Below are positions 1 to 6,294 of a stretch of DNA of 27,257 bases, in pieces. The DNA comes from a virus. The stretch spans positions 1-27,257 of the IMG/VR virus record IMGVR_UViG_3300035099_000591; one strand, written 5' to 3'. Each line of letters starts with the position of its first letter. The first letter of the stretch is position 1. The position numbers and the translations under genes were made by a program. Below the pieces are notes generated by a model. The model had not been told where the DNA came from. It saw nothing but the letters and a program-made list of their open reading frames with translations, and did no database searches.

Positions 1-169
1 CGACTTTTCTAGAAATTTTTATTTTTCCTTCAGCTTCCAAGACTTTAAGATACGTAGAAACAGTCATTCGAGACAATCCGGTTTTTCTGGCAACTTCTCC
101 TATCGATAGATCACTTGGATGAGCTTTCTCTAATTCTTTCATTATTTTTTGAGTTTTATCTTTTGCCAA
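1..169 (-). CDS. Winged-helix transcriptional regulator, N-terminal part (cut by window edge)
   Basis: This leftward gene begins at a TTG codon (169-167) and is still open at base 1, giving about 56 visible residues. The visible protein is a helix-turn-helix: a charged first helix (KDKTQKIMKELEKAH), then IGEVARKTGLSRMTVSTYLK, which has the spacing of a positioning helix plus recognition helix, then LEAEGKIKI leading into a wing. This matches ArsR/MarR-like archaeal winged-helix regulators in general; I cannot name a family. The frame is open upstream to a stop at about 199-197 and contains no ATG, so the TTG start is a best guess. A second regulator of similar type lies near the other end (26455-26742). 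It may control the small leftward gene beside it or itself, which is inference. Confidence 0.7.
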   Translation of the reverse strand, partial: MAKDKTQKIMKELEKAHPSDLSIGEVARKTGLSRMTVSTYLKVLEAEGKIKISRKV

Positions 170-383
170 AAATCCACTATCCAGTCGATTGAAAACTTAA
201 TACTCAATTGGTTGTCTGGGCTTATAAAATTAGCATCAACGCTTAACGTCAATGCTTATCATTGATGCCAATATTAGCTAGCCATTTTTCTGTATAGTTT
301 AATTCTCTAAAGAGTCGTTTTTCTTCACCAACATGTCCATAGTGTTGGAGAAAATTTGCTGTTTCAGAATTTGTGTCTTCAAT
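170..383. other. AT-rich intergenic region with inverted repeats
   Basis: I see no gene here. A TATA-like element (cttataaaat, 221-230) points rightward. An inverted repeat GCATCAA/TTGATGC lies at 233-239 and 262-268, and a hairpin CCAACA/TGTTGG at 328-333 and 343-348. The region separates two leftward genes, so it probably holds the promoter of the regulator at 1-169 and the terminator of the gene at 384-686. Confidence 0.4.
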
Positions 384-391
384 TCAGAAAC
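361..391 (-). terminator. Hairpin at the 3' end of the small membrane-protein gene
   Basis: GTTTCAGAATT (361-371) and AATTCAGAAAC (381-391) pair over 11 positions with one mismatch and a 9-base loop. The hairpin overlaps the stop codon of the leftward gene at 384-686 and is followed on that strand by an A/T-rich stretch. Its placement suggests a transcript end; the T tract is weak, so this is tentative. Confidence 0.4.
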
Positions 392-686
392 ATGAGGAGT
401 TATTCTTGTTTTGTAGTAGCTTTAGTCCTGTTGTGACGCCCGTTGTTATGGCGAACCATATGATAGTTGCCGTTATGTTTCCTTGGCTGACTATGTAGGC
501 TAAGCCAACTGAAGCCCCGTTGAGAACGGCTAGGACCGCGGACAGTTTGGGTTTGAACTGGAATCCTACTATTTCACCTCCATTGGTTTTTACTACGAGT
601 ATCTCTGGAGTATAGTCTCTGCGATAACCCGTTCCCGCTGTCGAGGCTGGATTTGAATTAGAGTTCAAATTTGAAGTGCAATTCAA
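384..686 (-). CDS. Small membrane protein, two predicted transmembrane helices
   Basis: About 100 residues. The N-terminal 25 residues are Ser/Asn/Thr-rich. A short stretch follows (EILVVKTNGGEIVGFQFKPK) and then two hydrophobic segments near residues 48-66 and 72-90, ending in a charged Lys/Asn tail. No family is recognised. The start shown is TTG at 686; no ATG is available, so the true start may lie further in. The proposed start region coincides with a nested palindrome (653-686), so either expression is controlled there or translation begins downstream of it. A hairpin spans the stop codon, which modestly supports a real transcription unit. It is read divergently from the head module. 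Confidence 0.4.
   Translation of the reverse strand: MNCTSNLNSNSNPASTAGTGYRRDYTPEILVVKTNGGEIVGFQFKPKLSAVLAVLNGASVGLAYIVSQGNITATIIWFAITTGVTTGLKLLQNKNNSSCF
653..686. promoter_or_regulatory. Nested palindrome, probable operator
   Basis: TTGAATT (653-659) and AATTCAA (680-686) are perfect inverted copies, and between them sits the perfect 12-base palindrome TTCAAATTTGAA (664-675). Both share the same centre (669.5). The element lies between the leftward small gene and the rightward head operon, 28 bases before the ATG at 714. Such symmetry is typical of a dimeric DNA-binding protein site; the adjacent ribbon-helix-helix-like product is an obvious candidate ligand, by inference. Confidence 0.55.
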
Positions 687-713
687 GAAATTGCTTTATT
701 TCTGTGGCGTAAC

Positions 714-881
714 ATGGTTGTTGGTGTTGAGTGTTTGCCGATTTTCCAGCAGAGCGTCAACGCGGACTTATATGAGTGGCTTCTGAAGGAACAGAAGAAG
801 CGTCATGCTCGTAGCATTCAAGACGTGATCCGCCAGATTTTAGAGGAAGCCAAGGCGGAGGCTGAGAAGCATGGCTGCTAG
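714..881 (+). CDS. Small ribbon-helix-helix-like protein, first gene of the head module
   Basis: A 55-residue protein starting at ATG 714. The core has a short beta-like strand (ECLPIFQQSV), then ADLYEWLLKEQ and RSIQDVIRQILEEAKAEAEK as two helices. The pattern of a strand, a helix ending near Lys/Arg, and a second helix beginning with Ser-x-x-[DE]-V-I fits MetJ/Arc-type ribbon-helix-helix proteins. Its last 11 bases overlap the portal gene start (871), indicating translational coupling. The gene sits right after a palindrome and may be its autoregulator. In a packaging neighbourhood a DNA-binding role in genome recognition is another option, but a separate small terminase candidate exists at 7599-8036. 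The family assignment rests on pattern only. Confidence 0.6.
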   Translation: MVVGVECLPIFQQSVNADLYEWLLKEQKKRHARSIQDVIRQILEEAKAEAEKHGC

Positions 882-2337
882 GCTGAAACATGTTGCGCAG
901 GCAACCGTTGCTAAGCTTTTCGGGCTTCACTCCGCGCCAACCAAAACTCAGGCTGAGATTCAGCGGATTTACACGGGTTTGGGCGCCGAGTTCGGCCAGC
1001 CCATAACGGCTGCCAACATTACTTTTGCTTTGAAGCGTGAGCCTGTAGCCCACAGGATAGTGTTTGCTGTTGCGCACGATGTTTTCGACAACTGGTTTGA
1101 AGTGGAGCCTCTGCAACAGGAAACCCAAGAAGCAGAGAAGGTGGATAAGCAGAAGTTCAATGAGTCCGTGCAAAAGGTTCTATTGTTGCTTAACGCCAAA
1201 GACATGTTTACGCAGGCTGCCGTTTTCGAGAGGGCCTACGGCTGGTCGATTGTTGTTTTGGGCTACAAGGATAAAGGCGCCACGTTGAAGACGCCTGTTT
1301 TGCAGCCTGAGAAAATCGTTTCGCTGGAAGCTTTCAGTCCACCGTTGATAACAAGCGTTGAAGTCGACAAGCGCAAGGAGAGCCCTCGGTTTGGCCTGCC
1401 ATTGTTTTACAAGGTTAAGATAAGTGACACGGAAGAGGTTGAGGTTCATTTTAGCCGTGTGATTCACTTTGCCACCCGCAAGATTGAGCCTGGCTACAAG
1501 GGCGTAAGCGTCTTAGAGCCTGTGTGGGATGACTTAACGGTTCTGCGGAACATTCGCTGGGGCATGGGGCAAACCATGTACCGTTATGGCAGCGGCTTTC
1601 CCGTGGTCACGGTTAAAGGCGCAACTAAAGAGCAGATTGACGAGTATAAGCGTGAGTGGGGTCCCCTAACAGCCCAAACAAGCATGTGGTGTGACGAAAA
1701 CACGAGCATCGAGTTCAAGGGGTTGGCTGGCAGAGCCCTAGACCCTGAGCCCTACTACACGCCTATAATGGAGAACATTAGCGCTGGAACAAGCATTCCC
1801 ATGGCTATTCTGAGAGGCGCCCAAGCTGGGCAGTTGGCTGGAAGCGAAGTTAACGAGCGAGAATATTTCAAGCTGATCAGCGACTGTCAATCTCGCTACG
1901 AGCCCGGCATCATGGACCTGATTGACCGCTTAATGGAGACCAAGCAGGTTCCAGATGTGCATTATAGGGTTAATTGGCTTGGCGGCTTCGAAATCAACCC
2001 AAGGGACCAGGCTGCTGCCGAGCTTGACAAGGTTCGCGCGTTGGAAGTTAAAACCAACTGGATGACTGTAAATGAGATTCGAGAAGAGCAGGGTTTAGAG
2101 CGGATTCCAGGCGGCGACGTAGTCTTAGGCTTAAGCAAGATTCAGTTTGGAAACTTTTCAAACACAAATGTGCTCAGTAAACGCAAGTGGCAGCTTGAAC
2201 GCAAATTCGGCAAACCAGTGGACAGGCTGCTGGCTGACAAAATCGGGAAAGGCGAAAGCGTCAACAAAATCTGTCGCGACTTGGGCATAAGCACCCAGAC
2301 CTATTACGCTTGGGTTGAAGAATATAGCCTGAAATGA
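871..2337 (+). CDS. Portal protein with a C-terminal helix-turn-helix extension
   Basis: A 488-residue portal, the dodecameric ring through which DNA enters and leaves the capsid. It resembles the DUF1073/SPP1-like group: an early conserved stretch (PVAHRIVFAVAHDVFDNWFE, about 56-75), the HFSRVIHF strand, SVLEPVWDDL, and AGQLAGSEVNEREYFKLISD before the crown/stem helices. After the usual portal C terminus (IREEQGLERIPGGDVV, near residue 410) comes a basic tail of about 60 residues with a clear helix-turn-helix (SVNKICRDLGISTQTYYAWV). That tail is not a normal portal part and resembles homeodomain-like HTH modules. The ATG overlaps the preceding gene, with GGAGG upstream at about 856-860. Portal identity is strong; the HTH role is inferred. 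Confidence 0.87.
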   Translation: MAARLKHVAQATVAKLFGLHSAPTKTQAEIQRIYTGLGAEFGQPITAANITFALKREPVAHRIVFAVAHDVFDNWFEVEPLQQETQEAEKVDKQKFNESVQKVLLLLNAKDMFTQAAVFERAYGWSIVVLGYKDKGATLKTPVLQPEKIVSLEAFSPPLITSVEVDKRKESPRFGLPLFYKVKISDTEEVEVHFSRVIHFATRKIEPGYKGVSVLEPVWDDLTVLRNIRWGMGQTMYRYGSGFPVVTVKGATKEQIDEYKREWGPLTAQTSMWCDENTSIEFKGLAGRALDPEPYYTPIMENISAGTSIPMAILRGAQAGQLAGSEVNEREYFKLISDCQSRYEPGIMDLIDRLMETKQVPDVHYRVNWLGGFEINPRDQAAAELDKVRALEVKTNWMTVNEIREEQGLERIPGGDVVLGLSKIQFGNFSNTNVLSKRKWQLERKFGKPVDRLLADKIGKGESVNKICRDLGISTQTYYAWVEEYSLK

Positions 2338-2413
2338 CGCTTTCGAATCATTTTGGTTCGCTGAAATAATATAGTCGCTGACAATCTGGTTTTTGTTGAG
2401 GTGAAAAAGAAAA

Positions 2414-2659
2414 ATGGCTAAAACAAGCTTCATGTCTAGGCTAACCCTGGGCATTATTGTTGCCTTAATCCTCTTCGGCGTCACATTCACATTTACGACT
2501 GGCTTGACAACCGCTGTCAATGGAATCGCAACTTTCTACGGTGCTCCGGCGCCGTTTCCGCAGCCTTTCTGGGAACTTCTGCTCAGCTTCGCAGTTGCCT
2601 TCATACCGATAAGCATCGTTGTGTGGGATCATCAGGAAGCTACAGCAAGCGAATCGTAA
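2414..2659 (+). CDS. Small membrane protein, two transmembrane helices, holin candidate
   Basis: An 81-residue protein with hydrophobic segments at about residues 11-32 (LGIIVALILFGVTFTF) and 53-70 (LLLSFAVAFIPISIVVW), an amphipathic linker containing GAPAPFPQPFW, and an acidic C-terminal tail. GAGGTG at 2398-2403 gives a good ribosome site for ATG 2414. It lies between portal and protease. Two-helix topology and size fit a holin-like or other virion membrane protein, but no family is recognised. Another two-helix protein is encoded in the packaging operon (8041-8286), so either, both or neither may act in lysis. Confidence 0.65.
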   Translation: MAKTSFMSRLTLGIIVALILFGVTFTFTTGLTTAVNGIATFYGAPAPFPQPFWELLLSFAVAFIPISIVVWDHQEATASES

Positions 2660-2696
2660 GCAAGTGCGAGTTCGCAGTTTTTAGGGCGGTGCCACT

Positions 2697-3920
2697 ATGC
2701 GAAAATACGGTTTGAACAGTCTTGAAGTTGACAAGCTAGAAGTTAGCGAAGACTATCAGACACTTACCGTGCCCGCTGTAATCACCCGAGAAGGCGTTTA
2801 CGACTATGACGGCATGGTTGTCTACGAGCCGGCAGAAGAAGTTGAGAAAGCAGCTTTCACAGCTGAAAACGCTTGGATTGTCGAAGACCATCCGCCAGAA
2901 ATAATTTTGTCCAGCCCAAGGCTAATCCGTGGCACTGTCCGCAACCCCAAGTTTGAAAAGGATCGAATAAAAGCTGACCTAGTGTTTTTCAAAGACCGTT
3001 GCAGCCCAAAATACTTGGCTGATATAAAAAGTGGTAAGGCTCGAAGCGTCAGCATAGGCTTCTTCTGGGAATGTGTACCAGAGCCTGGTGAGTGGAGGGG
3101 CAAACAATACGAGTATGTTAAACGTGACATTCTCATCGATCATGTGGCTGTTGGAGACTGGCAGGGAAGATGTAGTTATCCAGCATGTGGAATAGGCGTG
3201 GACACGCTTAAAGGCGCAGACCCCTACCCGAATGAGCACAGCTGCAGGCTCAGAGATCCAGAGACGCTTGACATAGTGGGCTCTGGCACACGTGAGCATG
3301 ACGGCAAGACTTACCGCGTGATTTATGGAAAGCCGAAGGGCGAGAAGGATGCTGGTTCAATGGAGCAGGCTTACCGCTATCCTATCGAAACTTGGACTGA
3401 AGACCAAGCCCGCAAGCACTGTCAAGAGCATGACGGAAGTTTTGAACCCGCAACAAAGGAGAAGGAAGTTGATAAAGTGGAGAAAAATCAAGGTGAAGAG
3501 GAAGAGGGCGAAAGAGAAAAGCTGCGCAAAGCTGCAGAAGAACGAGAGAGGAAATACGACATTAAATTCCGTGAGGGCGAAGGACATTTAACTCCGCCTG
3601 AAGGCTACCCAGCAAGCGAAGACGACTATGGGGACCCTGTGAATTACAAGTATCCGCTTGTGCCAGAGGACCGTTGCAGCAACGCTCTAGCCAGGTGGAG
3701 CGCTTTCCGAGAAGAATATGAGCAAAGCGAACGGAACATTATTTACGAACGCATTGTGCGACGTGCACTGCAGTATGGCATAACCGTAAACTATGACCCA
3801 CAATTGCCCGAAGCTAGAGCTCTGCCTGCGAGCGTGAAGGAAAAACTTCAAGGCTTTGAGGCTACGGACTCAATAATTGCCAGAGTGAGGGCTTTGGTCG
3901 CTCAGCTAAGCGTGGCTTGA
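2697..3920 (+). CDS. Prohead maturation protease (DUF2213-like) fused to two further head-associated domains
   Basis: A 407-residue protein with three parts. Residues 1-165 resemble DUF2213/Mu I-like prohead proteases: His65 in VEDHPP, Ser in KARSVSIGF (about 117-119) and DHVAVG (about 149) are candidate active-site positions. Residues about 175-255 form a Cys/His-containing module (PNEHSCRLRDPE, then ARKHCQEHDGSFEP) like domains found in other phage head-morphogenesis proteins. A highly charged linker (about 255-295) leads to a third module (VNYKYPLVPEDRCSNALARW) that resembles the DUF6582-like YPI-x-D-x-x-x-A motif. The enzyme would cleave scaffold or capsid precursors inside the procapsid. 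Its place between portal and scaffold/capsid genes fits this. Catalytic residues are proposed from pattern only. Confidence 0.75.
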   Translation: MRKYGLNSLEVDKLEVSEDYQTLTVPAVITREGVYDYDGMVVYEPAEEVEKAAFTAENAWIVEDHPPEIILSSPRLIRGTVRNPKFEKDRIKADLVFFKDRCSPKYLADIKSGKARSVSIGFFWECVPEPGEWRGKQYEYVKRDILIDHVAVGDWQGRCSYPACGIGVDTLKGADPYPNEHSCRLRDPETLDIVGSGTREHDGKTYRVIYGKPKGEKDAGSMEQAYRYPIETWTEDQARKHCQEHDGSFEPATKEKEVDKVEKNQGEEEEGEREKLRKAAEERERKYDIKFREGEGHLTPPEGYPASEDDYGDPVNYKYPLVPEDRCSNALARWSAFREEYEQSERNIIYERIVRRALQYGITVNYDPQLPEARALPASVKEKLQGFEATDSIIARVRALVAQLSVA

Positions 3921-3958
3921 AGGGGCTTAAGTGCTTAAGGGGCTTCTGAAGATTCTAA

Positions 3959-4038
3959 TGGTGCGGGGGGTGGGATTTGAACCCACGAACTCTATGGGAC
4001 AATGTCCTAAGCCTTGCACCTTTGACCAAAACCGCACC
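3959..4038 (-). tRNA. tRNA-Leu(UAG)-derived segment, lacking a normal 5' acceptor strand
   Basis: Read leftward, bases from about 4027 to 3959 follow archaeal tRNA-Leu closely: D-loop TTTGGTCAAAGG, anticodon loop CT-TAG-GA, a long variable region, T arm GTGGG-TTCAAAT-CCCAC, acceptor 3' strand CCCCCGC, discriminator A and encoded CCA (3961-3959). The matching 5' acceptor strand (GCGGGGG) is absent; GGTGCGG stands there instead. It can pair with CCGCACC only by leaving three unpaired bases after the T arm. One anticodon-stem pair is mismatched. It is therefore probably a tRNA fragment, as at a viral attachment site, or a decayed viral tRNA, rather than a working tRNA. It interrupts the head module between protease and scaffold genes, on the opposite strand. 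Confidence 0.55.
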
Positions 4039-4121
4039 GTTCTACTTTAGTGAAATATTTCTCCGTCAAGATTCTACTTCGGTGAAATGTAAAGTCCATG
4101 CAGATTCTACTTCGGTGAAAT
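4038..4121. repeat. Three direct repeats (iteron-like), period 32-33 bases
   Basis: AGATTCTACTTCGGTGAAAT occurs exactly at 4069-4088 and 4102-4121, and a diverged copy (TTCTACTTTAGTGAAAT) ends at 4056. Starts are 32-33 bases apart, about three helical turns, so copies face the same side of the duplex. The first copy abuts the tRNA-derived segment, and AGATTCTA also occurs just past the tRNA's other end (3951-3958). Possible roles are integrase arm sites, an origin iteron or an operator; the sequence does not decide. Confidence 0.6.
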
Positions 4122-4168
4122 CCACTGAAATAATATCGCCTATTGCAGGCTTGTTTTTAGGATGAAAA

Positions 4169-4534
4169 ATGTCTCAACAAAAACAAGAAGAAAACGTTGA
4201 GGCTTTCAAGGCTAAAATCGCAGACCTAGAGAACCGCATTGTTGAATTGGACACTGAAAACCAGAAACTACGCCAGACCATCGACGAAGCAAGCAAAACA
4301 TTGAAGGTTTACGTTGATCGCGAGAAAGAAGTCACAATCAAAGTCATCATGGAGAAGGCGAACTGGAGCAGAGACGAGCTTGACAAGATGGAGCTTCCTC
4401 AGTTGAAACTCGTTGAGAAAGCCGTGGACAGCGCAAAAGGCACCGTGAAGAACATCCACAGCGCCGGGGCAACGACTAGCGAAGACGAGCAGAAGCTGAC
4501 GGTTGGCTGCCTTTACCACAAGGAGAGTGAGTAA
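4169..4534 (+). CDS. Coiled-coil protein, probable capsid scaffold
   Basis: A 121-residue charged protein. Residues about 8-55 form a continuous heptad-rich coiled coil (IADLENRIVELDTENQKLRQ), followed by a helical part (WSRDELDKMELPQLKLVEKA) and a Ser/Thr-rich tail. Position between the prohead protease and the decoration/capsid genes, plus size and coiled coil, are the usual signs of a scaffolding protein that templates procapsid assembly and is later cleaved. No sequence family is recognised, so the call rests on context. A purine-rich site (AGGATG) lies just before ATG 4169. The next gene begins two bases after its stop. Confidence 0.6.
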   Translation: MSQQKQEENVEAFKAKIADLENRIVELDTENQKLRQTIDEASKTLKVYVDREKEVTIKVIMEKANWSRDELDKMELPQLKLVEKAVDSAKGTVKNIHSAGATTSEDEQKLTVGCLYHKESE

Positions 4535-4536
4535 GC

Positions 4537-5046
4537 ATGCCATTCGTTAAGCCAACTAACAAAATTTTGGTCGGTGGAGCGCCTCTTGTTGAAGAGCTCG
4601 TTACCGAAGGCACTTCGGTGAAGCCTGGGCTGTTCGTTATCAAGGGAACTGGTGATCATCAAGTTGGGCTTGCTGGAGACGGAGCTAAAAACGTGCTGGG
4701 CATCGTTGATTCCGACCCCCGATACAAACTTGCAGATGCTTTTCCAGACAAACATCCAGTGCGGGTTATGAAGGGCCCCGTTGTCGTTGTGGCAACACTA
4801 CTAGCCGGAAACAACGTGGCTAAGGGAGAGGCTTTAGTGTGTGCTGCAAACGGTAAATTGAAGGCTGCGGCTGCTATAGCGGTTCAGGTTCCTTCTGGAA
4901 GCACAACTGTCACATCTAATGCTGCTCAGCCGGACTTACTGGAGATTGGAAGCATCCCGCCCTACGGCGTGATCGTGGGCTTTGCAGAGGAATCGGTTGA
5001 CGCTTCAGCCGCCGACAAGTCGATTATGGTGAGGCTGGTGATTTAG
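4537..5046 (+). CDS. Capsid decoration protein (DUF2190-like)
   Basis: A 169-residue beta-rich, Gly/Val/Ala-rich protein. The stretch PGLFVIKGTGDHQVGLAGDG followed by NVLGIVDSDP, PVRVMKGPVVVVATL and VAKGEALVCAANGKLKAA resembles DUF2190/head-fibre-like decoration proteins, which bind the outside of the mature capsid and stabilise it. It lies directly upstream of the major capsid gene with two bases between them, the normal position for such a protein. AAGGAGAG (about 4519-4526) precedes ATG 4537. An 11-base core of the repeat at 4069-4121 (ACTTCGGTGAA) recurs inside this gene at 4612-4622; this may be chance. Confidence 0.7.
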   Translation: MPFVKPTNKILVGGAPLVEELVTEGTSVKPGLFVIKGTGDHQVGLAGDGAKNVLGIVDSDPRYKLADAFPDKHPVRVMKGPVVVVATLLAGNNVAKGEALVCAANGKLKAAAAIAVQVPSGSTTVTSNAAQPDLLEIGSIPPYGVIVGFAEESVDASAADKSIMVRLVI

Positions 5047-5048
5047 AG

Positions 5049-5933
5049 ATGGATCCTTTGCAGCTTGTTGGAAGAGCTCAGGCGCCGCTTGTTGAGGAGC
5101 AGTGGAAGCAGCTTGACGAGGCCGTGGTGAAGGCTGCGAGACGCGTCTTGGTGGGCAGGAAAGTGCTGCCGGTCTACAATCTGGCGGATGTGGGCGTCAT
5201 GCAGGTCCAGTGGGACGAGCTGACCGAGATGAGCCCAGCGTTGATAAGCATGTACGGCGAGACTCCGGCTGAAGATATCATTGCTTACACGCGGAAAAGC
5301 CTCGTATTGCCAATACTTCATAAAGACTTCAGGATTCACTGGCGAGACATCGTTGCGAGCCAGAGGAAAGGCGTTGCCTTGGACACGGCGAACGCTGAAA
5401 GCGCGGCATTGGTTGTGGCGCAGCTGGAAGACGAGCTTATCCTGTCAGGCGAGGTGGCGGGCAGCCCGAAGCTGGGAATACAGGGCCTAGCCACAGCCAC
5501 TGGAAGAAACACCGAGGCAAGCACCGGCGCCTGGGCAACCAGCCCCAACGCCGTGAACACCGTCAAAAACGCCATGGAGGAGCTCATAGCCGACAACTTC
5601 TACGGACCATACGACCTGATACTCCAGCCTTCAGCCTTCCTAGCCGCCCACACCTTCATCGGCAACACGGCAGTCATGCAAATCGACAAGATCAAAGAGC
5701 TGATAGCAGGCAAAGTCTATGTTACGCCTGCGTTGAAGGCGGCGGACGGCGGAGCAGACAGCGCCATCCTCATGGAGTCAGGCGCCGAAAACGCAGACCT
5801 ATGCGTGGCACAGGACTTGAAAACTTTCTACATTCAGCTGAGGGACATGAACCACTTCTTCAAAGTATACGAGGCCGTCGTCCCCAGAATCAAGCGCCCC
5901 CAAGCCATCTGCGAAATAACCGACATCACGTAA
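5049..5933 (+). CDS. Major capsid protein of the encapsulin/linocin M18 family (HK97 fold)
   Basis: A 294-residue protein matching the Linocin_M18/encapsulin pattern along its length: LVGRKVLPV (34-42), an E-loop-like region (about 58-90), HKDFRIHWRDI (91-101), LEDELILSG (126-134), GIQGLATATG (143-152), GPYDLILQPS (186-195), a helix before IAGKVYVTPAL, and a C-terminal strand with VPRIKRPQAICEI. Encapsulins form HK97-fold shells of 60-240 subunits. Here the gene follows protease, scaffold-like and decoration genes in a viral head module, so it should build the virion shell rather than a cargo compartment. No separate cargo gene is visible. Codon choice is more GC-rich in its second half than in neighbouring genes. 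Confidence 0.87.
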   Translation: MDPLQLVGRAQAPLVEEQWKQLDEAVVKAARRVLVGRKVLPVYNLADVGVMQVQWDELTEMSPALISMYGETPAEDIIAYTRKSLVLPILHKDFRIHWRDIVASQRKGVALDTANAESAALVVAQLEDELILSGEVAGSPKLGIQGLATATGRNTEASTGAWATSPNAVNTVKNAMEELIADNFYGPYDLILQPSAFLAAHTFIGNTAVMQIDKIKELIAGKVYVTPALKAADGGADSAILMESGAENADLCVAQDLKTFYIQLRDMNHFFKVYEAVVPRIKRPQAICEITDIT

Positions 5934-5978
5934 ACGCCCTAAAAGCCTGAAAAAGCCTCATTTCCCCTTTTTCTTTGA

Positions 5979-6025
5979 TTTATACTTCAAATATTGTTTA
6001 TTAAGTTAAAAAAGATTCTTTTAAC
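5979..6025 (+). promoter_or_regulatory. Promoter and operator-like repeat of the winged-helix gene
   Basis: A TATA-like TTTATACTT at 5979-5987 lies about 50 bases before ATG 6037. Between them GTTAAAA (6005-6011) and TTTTAAC (6019-6025) form a perfect inverted repeat with a 7-base gap, placed near the expected transcript start. The layout suggests that the gene product or another dimeric repressor binds here. The T-rich stretch just upstream (about 5961-5980) may end the head-module transcript. Confidence 0.45.
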
Positions 6026-6036
6026 AATGATAAAGC

Positions 6037-6294
6037 ATGATTCTCACTGTCGAGCAGAAAATTTTGGTTACACTGCTTGAGCGGGAGCCCCTGCAGAATA
6101 ATCAGATTGCTAGGCGTATCGGGATTACGCAGGAACATTGTTGCAGAGTAATTCGTTTTCTGGCTGAAGAAGGCTTGGTAGCAAGCGAGTTTCACGCGCC
6201 CAGGCGAGTAAATAGGCTTTCGCCGGCTGGACGAAAAATCGCAGAACACATTCAGGAAATAAAGAACATGTCAGCTAATCTCATCCGAAAGTGA
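6037..6294 (+). CDS. Winged-helix DNA-binding protein, MarR/ArsR-like
   Basis: An 85-residue protein. It starts with VEQKILVTLLEREPLQNNQIARRIGI, followed by a recognition helix (TQEHCCRVIRFLAEEGLV) and a wing (ASEFHAPRRVNRLSPAGRKI), the standard order of a single winged-helix domain with a C-terminal helix. It is probably a viral regulator separating early from late expression, which is inference. It stands alone on the plus strand between the head module and the leftward packaging operon, has its own TATA-like element and an inverted repeat upstream, and its 3' end overlaps that of the large terminase gene convergently by 14 bases, so the two transcripts can interfere. Confidence 0.75.
   Translation: MILTVEQKILVTLLEREPLQNNQIARRIGITQEHCCRVIRFLAEEGLVASEFHAPRRVNRLSPAGRKIAEHIQEIKNMSANLIRK

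Noticed and set aside
757-1173. Leftward 138-codon frame opposite the portal start
   Set aside because: It lies antisense to the small ribbon-helix-helix gene and the portal, and its content is low in protein-like patterns; it is a shadow of the portal frame.
3959-4038. Fully functional viral tRNA-Leu
   Set aside because: The 5' acceptor strand does not match the canonical CCCCCGC 3' strand, and one anticodon-stem pair is mismatched. The alternative acceptor pairing leaves three extra bases and no proper CCA end.
4038-4121. Mini CRISPR array
   Set aside because: Repeats are 20 bases with only 12-13 bases between them, the gaps are too short for spacers, and no cas gene is in the window.
3977-4165. 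Rightward 62-codon frame across the tRNA-derived segment and repeats
   Set aside because: It reads antisense through the tRNA segment and its C-terminal half is simply the translated direct repeats (DSTSVK twice). No protein-like conservation is expected.
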